This document shows, piece by piece, positions 23,774 to 30,392 of a stretch of 46,098 bases of DNA; position 1 is the stretch's first letter; each line of letters begins with the position of its first letter. A program made the translations under genes and the position numbers. This stretch comes from a bacterium. GTDB taxonomy: Bacteria > Planctomycetota > UBA1135 > GCA-002686595. Where the stretch lies: contig JAAELL010000421.1 in NCBI GenBank assembly GCA_024226735.1, positions 1 through 46,098 of the forward strand. The letters run 5' to 3'. The notes beneath the pieces are model-generated. The model had not been told where the DNA came from. It made no database searches and saw only the letters and a list, made by a program, of their open reading frames with translations.

Positions 23774-26487
23774 GCGGACCCGAGTGGGACACGGTGAAGC
23801 GCGTGCTCGCCGACGCGCTCGAGCGCGAGCCCGCAGAGCGCGCGGCGTTCCTCGACGCCGCCTGCGGCGACGATGCGACGCTGCGCGCGGAAGTGGACTC
23901 GCTGCTGCCCGAGGAAGAGATGGAGGAGAGCTTCCTCGCACGGCCAGCCACGCGCCTGTTCGACGTGCCGGCTCTCGAAGCGGGCGCGGCGCTCGGAGAC
24001 TTCCGGCTCGGACGACTGCTCGGCGAGGGCGGCATGGGTCGCGTCTACGAGGCGACCCAAGAGCACCCGCGCCGTACGGTCGCCTTGAAGGTGCTGCGTC
24101 CCGGGTTCCTGGCAAAGGACGCCGAACGGCGCTTCGAATGGGAGGTCGAGGCCCTCGCACGCCTCAGCCACCCGGCCATCGCGAGCGTGCTCGAGGCGGG
24201 AACGGCGGACCTCGGCGGCAGTGTCCCCGTGCCTTGGTTCGCGATGGAGAAGGTGGAGGGACGATCGCTGCTCCAAGCAGCCGACGCGCTGGCGCTCGAG
24301 CGTCGCGCCCGACTCGAGCTCTTCGCCCGCGTGTGTGACGGCGTCGCGCACGCCCACCAACGCGGTGTGATCCACCGCGATCTGAAGCCCGACAACGTCC
24401 TGGTCGACCAGCACGGCGCCCCGCACATCCTCGACTTCGGCATCGCGCGCGCGACCGATCCCCTGGCCTCGTCGGTGACGACGGCGGGCGAGGTGCTCGG
24501 CACCCTCGCGTTCATGGCGCCGGAACAGCTCCTGGGCGACTCCGATCGCATCGACGTGCGCACCGACGTGTACGCGCTAGGGGGGATGCTCTACCGCCTG
24601 CTCACGGGTTGCGCGCCACACGACCTCGAGGGGCTCTCGCTGCCGCAAGTCGCCGTCGAGCTCGATCGCCAGGACGCGACCCCGGCGAGCCACTTCGACC
24701 GAAGCCTCGCCGGCGACCTGGAGACGATCCTCGCCACCGCCCTGGAGCGCGATCCCGAGCGCCGCTACGTCTCCGTCGAGGCTCTCGCCGGCGACGTGCG
24801 GCGCCATCTCGCCGACGAGCCCATCACCGCGCGACCGGCGACGACGCTGTATCAGCTCGCGAAGCTGGCACGCCGGCATCGCGGGCTCGCGGCCGGGTTG
24901 GCGCTGTCGTTCGTGCTGCTGATCGCGGCGGTGGTCGGGACGAGCATCGGGCTCGTGCGCGCCGAGCGGGCGCGTACGCAGGCCGAGGAGGCGTTGGTGC
25001 GCGTCGAGCTCGAGCGCGACCGGTTCCGTTCGACGAACCGGCTGCTCACCGCGATGTTCGAGAGCGCGGACCCCGAGATGGACGGACGCGACGTGCGGGT
25101 CGTCGACCTCCTCGACACGGCGGGCGCCGAGCTGGCAGCGAACGACGTGATCGAGCCCGCGGTGCGCGCCGCGCTGCACCTGACGCTCGGCAAGTCCTAC
25201 CAGCGCCTCGGGTTCGCCGACGAGGGACGCGTGCACCTCGGACATGCGATCGACCTGTTCGACGCGACGGACGGAGCCGTGTCGCCCCTCGCGATCGAAG
25301 CGCGCGCGGCGCTCGCCGACCTGCACTACAACCTCGGGGACGTCGAAGCGGGTCGCTCGCTCGAGGACCAGGTGCGCGAGCACGCCGGAGAGCTCGCCGA
25401 TCCGCCCGCCTGGGTGCTGGCGCGCCCGACCGAGCTCGCGGCCGAGCGCCTCCATGCCGCCGGCGAGCGCGACGAGGCCCTGGCGAAGTCCCGCTGGTTG
25501 CACGCGTTCTGGAGCGCACGGCGAAGTGAAGACGCCGATTCCTTCGAGACCGCGGCCAACAACCTCGCGGTTCAGCTGCTCGAGCGCGGCGAAGTCGCCG
25601 AGGCCGAGGAGCACCTGCGAGCGGCGGTCGCCTCGCGCATCGCGCGGCTGGGCGAGGATGATCCCAGCGCCCTGACGCAACGCGCGAACCTGGCCTCTGC
25701 CCTCACGGACCTGGGCAGGGCACGCGAGGCGCACGAGATCCTGCGCGAGGTCGTCCCGCGCATCCGGGCTGCGTTCGGCGAGCGGCACGCGACGACGCTC
25801 AGCGCGCGCAACAACCTCGCCACCGCGCTCGCCGACCTCGGCGAGAACGAGACCGCGATCGCGATCTACGAGGAGCTGCTCGCCGCCGCCGTGGCGCGCT
25901 ATGGGGCCGACCACCGCGAGACCTGGATCGCGCGCAACAACCTGGCCGTGACGGCGATCAAGCTCGGACGCGCCGACGACGCGGAGCGCGAGCTGCGGGC
26001 GGCTCTCGACTCCATCGCACGGTCGGGCGCGGCGGTGGACCCGGTGTTCGCGGCTCGGGTCGGGCTGAACCTCGCGTCGGCGCTCGACAGTGCCGGCCGC
26101 CACGCCGAGGCCGAGCCGCTGTCGGCGCGTGGGCTCGCGCAGCTCGAAGAGCTCCTGGGCGCCGCGGCGCTGCCGACCCTGATCGCGCGCAACAACCACG
26201 CTCTACTGCTCGTCGAGCTCGACCGCGCGACCGAAGCCGTCCCCCACGCGCGGGCGAACCTCGAGGCGGCGCACGAGCATCTCCCCGGCCATCCAATGAA
26301 CGTCTTTCCCCTGGAGAGCAACCTCGCTCGCATCCTCTCCGCCGCCGGGGAACACGACGAGGCGCTCACGCGCTTTCGCTCCGTCGAGGCACATCTCGTC
26401 GCGGAGGGCGAAGACCGCGCGAGCGACCTCGCCCGGTGCCGCGAGTTGCTGCAGGAGGCGGTCGAGCGGGCCGCGAACGACGAGTGA
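23770..26487 (+). CDS. Membrane Ser/Thr protein kinase with C-terminal TPR sensor, 905 aa
   Basis: Starts with GTG inside the overlap with the sigma gene. Residues 4-70 are the helical lead common to these kinases (EWDTVKRVLADALEREPAER). The kinase domain spans about 78-350: glycine loop GEGGMGRV (85-92), VALK (Lys107), HRDLKPDN (202-209), DFG (222-224), and GTLAFMAPEQ, all catalytic residues present. One membrane helix (AAGLALSFVLLIAAVVGTSIGL) lies at about 374-395, then about 500 residues of helical TPR-like repeats (ARNNLATALADLGENETAIA and similar units). The TPR part probably senses a partner and the kinase acts on the coupled sigma factor. It is the intact counterpart of the broken kinase at 8373. 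Confidence 0.92.
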   Translation: MSGPEWDTVKRVLADALEREPAERAAFLDAACGDDATLRAEVDSLLPEEEMEESFLARPATRLFDVPALEAGAALGDFRLGRLLGEGGMGRVYEATQEHPRRTVALKVLRPGFLAKDAERRFEWEVEALARLSHPAIASVLEAGTADLGGSVPVPWFAMEKVEGRSLLQAADALALERRARLELFARVCDGVAHAHQRGVIHRDLKPDNVLVDQHGAPHILDFGIARATDPLASSVTTAGEVLGTLAFMAPEQLLGDSDRIDVRTDVYALGGMLYRLLTGCAPHDLEGLSLPQVAVELDRQDATPASHFDRSLAGDLETILATALERDPERRYVSVEALAGDVRRHLADEPITARPATTLYQLAKLARRHRGLAAGLALSFVLLIAAVVGTSIGLVRAERARTQAEEALVRVELERDRFRSTNRLLTAMFESADPEMDGRDVRVVDLLDTAGAELAANDVIEPAVRAALHLTLGKSYQRLGFADEGRVHLGHAIDLFDATDGAVSPLAIEARAALADLHYNLGDVEAGRSLEDQVREHAGELADPPAWVLARPTELAAERLHAAGERDEALAKSRWLHAFWSARRSEDADSFETAANNLAVQLLERGEVAEAEEHLRAAVASRIARLGEDDPSALTQRANLASALTDLGRAREAHEILREVVPRIRAAFGERHATTLSARNNLATALADLGENETAIAIYEELLAAAVARYGADHRETWIARNNLAVTAIKLGRADDAERELRAALDSIARSGAAVDPVFAARVGLNLASALDSAGRHAEAEPLSARGLAQLEELLGAAALPTLIARNNHALLLVELDRATEAVPHARANLEAAHEHLPGHPMNVFPLESNLARILSAAGEHDEALTRFRSVEAHLVAEGEDRASDLARCRELLQEAVERAANDE

Positions 26488-26497
26488 GGGACTTCGT

Positions 26498-26707
26498 TCA
26501 GCGTTCGACCGGACCGACGACTTCACGCCACTCGTCGCCACGCTTCTCGCGCAACTCCCCGGTACGAGTATCGAACAGGTAGAAGCTCTCGCCTTCGATG
26601 ACGAGCTGGTACTGACTCTGGGTCGTCGCCTTGGGTTGATCGACGTCGACCGAACAAGCACTCGAAAGGGCGAGAAAGAGAACGAATCCGAGCGGCGGGA
26701 CCCTCAT
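26498..26707 (-). CDS. Small lipoprotein, 69 aa
   Basis: Starts MRVPPLGFVLFLALSSAC with lipobox LSSAC (Cys18). AGGAGA lies six bases before the ATG at 26707. The mature part (VEGESFYLFDTRTGELRE followed by KRGDEWREVV) has the short beta pattern of a single hairpin repeat. Function is unknown. Unusually, the reading frame is open upstream into the tail of a broken shared C-terminal domain (SNFTDAVSVTIQ then TGG), so the gene sits directly behind a lost stop codon. It converges on the kinase gene with a ten-base gap. Confidence 0.65.
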   Translation of the reverse strand: MRVPPLGFVLFLALSSACSVDVDQPKATTQSQYQLVIEGESFYLFDTRTGELREKRGDEWREVVGPVER

Positions 26708-26722
26708 CACAGTCTCCTGGTT

Positions 26723-26761
26723 CCATTGAATCGTCACACTCACCGCGTCCGTGAAGTTGCT
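26723..26761 (-). pseudogene. Twelve-residue tail of the shared C-terminal domain with its stop lost
   Basis: Minus-strand codons read SNFTDAVSVTIQ, matching the extreme end of the shared domain. The position of the expected stop (26723-26725) is TGG, one base from TGA, so reading continues into the leader of the small lipoprotein gene. Confidence 0.6.
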
Positions 26762-26801
26762 GGCGGAGAGCGCGGCCCCTCAAGTGTACGAATCGCCCTC
26801 T

Positions 26802-27190
26802 TCAATCGCAGAACAGAACGCTCAACGCGTCCGAGAAGTTGTACTCGGCTCCCCCTCCGTTCGGTTCGCGGTACCAGAGCTGGAAGTTCCACGTCGAGCC
26901 CGCGGTGATCACGGGTCGGGTGGTCAAGTCCACTTCGTGCGACAGCGTGCCCGCTCCGTCCGATTGCTCGACCGGCAGGCGGTGCAGGATCGTGCTGCCG
27001 GGGCCGATGCAGAGGAGGCCGTTGCCGGCTGGAACCTGTGCCTGGTCGGAGCCGTAGAAGTCCAGGCCGAACTGGTTCGCCTGCATGCCGCTCGTCACGC
27101 GCACCAGGTCGTTGTTCGACACGTCGGCGCTTCCCGCGTAGCCAATCGAGGCGCCGGCACCGACCGAGTTCGGGGCGGCGACCGTGCTAC
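26802..27190 (-). pseudogene. Shared C-terminal domain (subtype B) cut off from its N-terminal partner
   Basis: An almost full-length domain: AAPNSVGAGASIGYAG, NQFGLDFYGSDQ, GNGLLCIGPGS, LSHEVDLTT, GSTWNFQLWYREP and NFSDALSVLFCD before the stop at 26802. The closest copy in the window is the tail of the FG-GAP protein at 809-2479, which shares the GNG..C.G and LSH.VD motifs. The open frame extends to about 27380, but the upstream part has no signal peptide or recognisable domain and overlaps a second remnant on the other strand. It is most simply a gene that has lost its 5' end. Confidence 0.7.
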
Positions 27191-27265
27191 GCAGGAACGG
27201 CGTTTCGAGGCGCGGGGCGTGGGCTGCCGATGTGAGAGTGACAGCACCCGGGCCATGAACGCGAG

Positions 27266-27298
27266 GACACGGCTGCGGTGGGCGTGACGTTCCACTGA
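27266..27298 (+). pseudogene. Minimal tail of a shared C-terminal domain
   Basis: The plus strand reads EDTAAVGVTFH-stop, ending at 27296-27298. AVGVTFH-stop is identical to the end of the GH16 protein at 30393-32573. Only ten codons remain, so this is suggestive, not certain. Confidence 0.4.
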
Positions 27299-27466
27299 AC
27301 GACCACGGAGCTTCGCAGTCTGGGAACGTGCGCCCGAGAGCTCGCTTTCCGCCGACGGCAAGGGTTTTGCATTCTAGCACATCGGTTCAAACTGGACGTG
27401 CGGCCGCGACGAACGGCCATGCACAACCACGCACCCGGACCCTGCAATCCCTGCCCAGTTCCTCCC

Positions 27467-28945
27467 ATGATTCGTACTCGACACTGCGTCGCTGTAGCTA
27501 CCGCTCTGTTGCTGGCGCGGCCGGCACTTCCGCAAGATCTCTCTAACCAAGACGAGTGTTCCCAGGCACAACTCGACGTGCGTTCCGGCGATGGTACGTG
27601 GACCTGGGACAACGCGGGTGCCACGTCCGGCACCGAGGGCCAAACCGAAGGACTCTGCTACGAGTTCAGCACCTCCAGCGTCCAGAGCGATGTCTGGTTC
27701 GTTTGGACGGCGACCGTAGACGGTACGGCCGTCCTCTCCACTTGCAGCTCGACTGGCACCAACACGGACACCAAGATCGCCGCATACGCTGGAGCGTGCT
27801 GCCCAGCCGACGACACTGCGCTCGCGTGCAACGACGACACCTGCGGGACACTCTCCGAGATCACGTTCTCGGTCGCGTGCGGCGAATCCTACATCATCCA
27901 GCTCGGTAGTTTCCCGGGCAGCGTCGACGGCACGGCGGACGTGACTGCGACGCAATCCGGCACGCCGTGTGCCCAGGTTTCAACGGCCTGGACGCAGTCC
28001 GTCAACAACACCGTGATCGCGGCGGGCGCGGGGATCGTGTGCCTCGGTGAGGAGAGTCACGCGTGGCGGCTGTACGACCCGATCGTGCAGGGCGTCCTCG
28101 GCGACTTCGAGATCGCGGACGTGACGTTCGGCGCCGAGCGGGCCATCAGCACCGGGGGCATGCAGCCCATCACGGTCGTCGTCCGCGACGGAACGAACTT
28201 CCCGGTCGTCGCGAACATGCCCGTGCTCGCCACGGTCGACCTGATGATCCCGGACAACGTAGCGTCGGACCAAGCCTTCTACACGGTGCTCGTCGCGACG
28301 GGCACGATCCCGGCCGAGACCCCGATCGCCCTGGAGCTGGTGTCCTTCGGCGCGGGCAACGACTTCGTTCCGGGCTTCAACGAGCTCGGGCAAACGGCGC
28401 CCAACTACATCAGCACACCGGCGTGCGGCGGGTTCCCCGAGCCGACGGACCTGGCGCAGTTGCCCACGCCGTTCCCCAACCAGCACCTGATCCTCGATTG
28501 CACCAGCCTCGAGGCTCCGCCTGCCGACGACGCGATCGGCTGCAACTACTGCGGTCCAGCCGTGCCGAACTCGGCCGGCCTGAGCGCCAAGATCGCGGCG
28601 AACGGCAGCACCGTGATCAGCGACAACGACCTCACGCTCACCGCGACCGACCTGCCTCCGGGACAGTTCGGCTACTTCCTCGCGGGTCAGGCGCAGGGAC
28701 TCGCCAACCCACCCGGCAGTCAGGGCAACATCTGCCTCGTCGGCAACACCGGCCGCTACGACGACCCGCCGCAGATCATCCAGGGACCGACGGGCAGCCT
28801 ACAGGCCGACCTCAATGCGGTCCCCGTCAACCCGCCGACCGCAGTCCTGCCTGGCGACACCTGGAACTTTCAGTGCTGGTACCGCGACAACAATCCGACG
28901 GCGACGAGTAACTTCACCGATGCCGTGAGCGTCACGTTCCAGTGA
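27467..28945 (+). CDS. Secreted protein with CNDD module, WRLYDP domain and shared C-terminal domain, 492 aa
   Basis: The ATG at 27467 gives the signal peptide MIRTRHCVAVATALLLARPA; upstream in-frame codons lack one. Residues about 28-165 are one copy of the module found three times in the 13294-15105 product (GATSGTEGQTEGLCYEF, DTKIAAY, LACNDDTCG, SYIIQLGSFPG). Residues about 173-347 match the N-terminal domain of the 16429-18489 product (WTQSVNNTVI, HAWRLYDPIVQGVLGDFEI, PTPFPNQHLILD). Residues 358-492 are a textbook copy of the shared domain: YCGPAVPNSAG, PPGQFGYFLAG, NICLVGNTGRYD, GDTWNFQCWYRD, TSNFTDAVSVTFQ and stop. It therefore links two otherwise separate domain sets. Surface localisation is inferred. 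Confidence 0.85.
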   Translation: MIRTRHCVAVATALLLARPALPQDLSNQDECSQAQLDVRSGDGTWTWDNAGATSGTEGQTEGLCYEFSTSSVQSDVWFVWTATVDGTAVLSTCSSTGTNTDTKIAAYAGACCPADDTALACNDDTCGTLSEITFSVACGESYIIQLGSFPGSVDGTADVTATQSGTPCAQVSTAWTQSVNNTVIAAGAGIVCLGEESHAWRLYDPIVQGVLGDFEIADVTFGAERAISTGGMQPITVVVRDGTNFPVVANMPVLATVDLMIPDNVASDQAFYTVLVATGTIPAETPIALELVSFGAGNDFVPGFNELGQTAPNYISTPACGGFPEPTDLAQLPTPFPNQHLILDCTSLEAPPADDAIGCNYCGPAVPNSAGLSAKIAANGSTVISDNDLTLTATDLPPGQFGYFLAGQAQGLANPPGSQGNICLVGNTGRYDDPPQIIQGPTGSLQADLNAVPVNPPTAVLPGDTWNFQCWYRDNNPTATSNFTDAVSVTFQ

Positions 28946-28961
28946 TGTCGACGTCGCGCAT

Positions 28962-28998
28962 TCGGGCGGCGCTGCGACGTACTCGAGCGTTCGCCCGA
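28962..28998. terminator. Possible hairpin after the 27467 gene
   Basis: tcgggcg (28962-28968) pairs with cgcccga (28992-28998), beginning 17 bp after the stop. The stem is short and there is no T tract. The rest of 28946-29145 shows nothing else I can identify. Confidence 0.3.
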
Positions 28999-29145
28999 GC
29001 GCGTGTTCTTCGCGCTCCTTTCGGTCCGACGACGACCTACGGGAACTCCCCAGCACAATTGCCGCGGACCGGCGGTTCGCTTCCGCCACGGCCCTGACTG
29101 TAGGGACGGTCCCAAATCCCTTGCCCCCTGTTCGGAGGAGCTACG

Positions 29146-29593
29146 ATGCTTACTTCTCGCCGTCTGGGGGTCCCCCGCGCCCTTCTCGTCCTGGCGTCAC
29201 TCGCGCCGCTCCCGCTCCTCGAGGCCGATGTCGCCGACGCGCCGGAGCACGGAACCGGATCCGGACTCGTCGTGCTGCCGGAGGCCGCTCTCCGCCCCCC
29301 ACCACTTCGACCTCGGCTACGTGCGCGGCGCCTTCAAGATGAAGGGTCACGAAATCCTCTCGCAGGAAGCGAACGCGCGGGCGGAGCAGAGCGCCGCCGA
29401 GCGCGCGGCGAGGATGCGATTGAGTGTGCGCGCTCGCGCGATGCGAGAGGCGCTCGACGCGGACAGCCCGTGGGCGCAGGTGCTGGCCCTGCCCACGCTC
29501 CTACCGCAACTCGTCGCGACACCCGCCACCGCCGATCAGGGCGGCGACGTCGGCGCCTTCCGAGCCTCGTGGTTGATCGACGGCTTGCGCTGA
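29146..29593 (+). pseudogene. Small secreted hypothetical protein split by a frameshift in a C run
   Basis: GGAGG lies about six bases before the ATG at 29146, which starts a signal peptide (MLTSRRLGVPRALLVLASLA). The frame then meets a run of six C at 29295-29300; beyond it the coding pattern continues in a different frame as HHFDLGYVRGAFKMKGHEI, helical ARAEQSAAERAARMRLS, and GAFRASWLIDGLR to a stop at 29591-29593. Joined, the product would be about 148 residues. The break may be a true mutation, a sequencing error in the homopolymer, or a phase-variation site. I do not recognise the family. Confidence 0.6.
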
Positions 29594-29652
29594 GCCCGAA
29601 GGCTCCAAATATCGAAGAGCCCCCATCGACAAGCCCCCATCGAAAAGCCGGG

Positions 29653-29682
29653 AGGCCGGCGGCATCCAGATGCCGCCGGCCT
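29653..29682. terminator. Perfect 13-bp GC hairpin
   Basis: aggccggcggcat (29653-29665) and its exact inverse (29670-29682) surround a four-base loop. It lies between the converging remnants ending at 29593 (+) and 29752 (-), so it can end transcription from both sides. A direct repeat of agcccccatcga lies just before it. Confidence 0.65.
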
Positions 29683-29751
29683 ACCGCGTTCGTGCACGAG
29701 CGGCCCACATCGTCTGGGTCTTGCGTGTCGGCACGTCGCGTGGGGTTGGAC

Positions 29752-30370
29752 CTAGCGAAACACGACCCGAAGTCCGGGCGAGAAGTTGCTCGTCGCGCCG
29801 TCGCGATGCCAACACTGGAAGTGCCACGTCTCGCCCGCATGCGCCGCTTGGGCGGGGGTGACGGGCAGCGCCGTCAGGTCGACGGCGAGCACGTCCGCTG
29901 GACCCTGCAGGATCCCGAAGGCGTTCGCGTCGACCTCGAGTAAGCCGTGGACGTCGATCGAGGTCGGCTGCCCCGTACTGTTCGGAATCGCCGGGCCACA
30001 GTAGATCGTCCCTTGCGTCGGACCGCAGAAGAGCCACCCGAAGCCGCTGTCCTGAAATGCGTACCCCGGCACCGGCGTCGCCCCGGAGAAGCCCCACGAC
30101 CGCGGCGCTCCAGCCGAAGAGCACCGCCGACGCCGCGTCCGATGCCGCGAGCTTTCCGGCGACTCGCCAGTGCGTCCCCTGGCGCTCGTAAACGTATGCC
30201 GCCCCCGACGCGCCACCGAGCACGTCGTTGAAGGGAGCGCCCACCGCGACGAGGTCGCCGAGGGCGGCGACCGCCAACCCGAAGCCATCGTAGATCGCGC
30301 CGCCCGGATTGGTCAGCTCCGCAACCTCGGACCACGTCGATCCGGTGCGCGGGCCGGGATACGACTGCGA
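29752..30370 (-). pseudogene. Broken FG-GAP protein with internally deleted shared C-terminal domain
   Basis: On the minus strand the 5' part reads one or two FG-GAP-type units (GFGLAVAALGDLVAVGAPFN and GAAYVYERQGTHWRVAGKL). After about 30120 the sense continues in another frame as GFGWLFCGPTQG and YCGPAIPNSTGQPTSID, the start of the shared domain. The domain then jumps from VDANAFGI straight to LQGPADVLAVDLTALPV, so the QFGYF and LCL...GRY section is missing. It ends GETWHFQCWHRD and SNFSPGLRVVFR with a stop at 29752. At least two lesions are present, and no start codon with a signal peptide survives before the neighbouring gene. Confidence 0.75.
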
Positions 30371-30375
30371 ATGTC

Positions 30376-30390
30376 TGCATCACACCACTA
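30376..30390 (-). repeat. Copy 3 of the 15-bp dispersed motif
   Basis: Reads tagtggtgtgatgca on the minus strand, between the 5' edge of the broken FG-GAP gene and the start of the GH16 gene three bases away. Compare 13096-13110 and 20658-20672. Confidence 0.4.
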
Positions 30391-30392
30391 GG

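Noticed and set aside
24577..26199. 540-codon open frame on the minus strand
   Set aside because: Antisense to the kinase TPR region; composition bias only.
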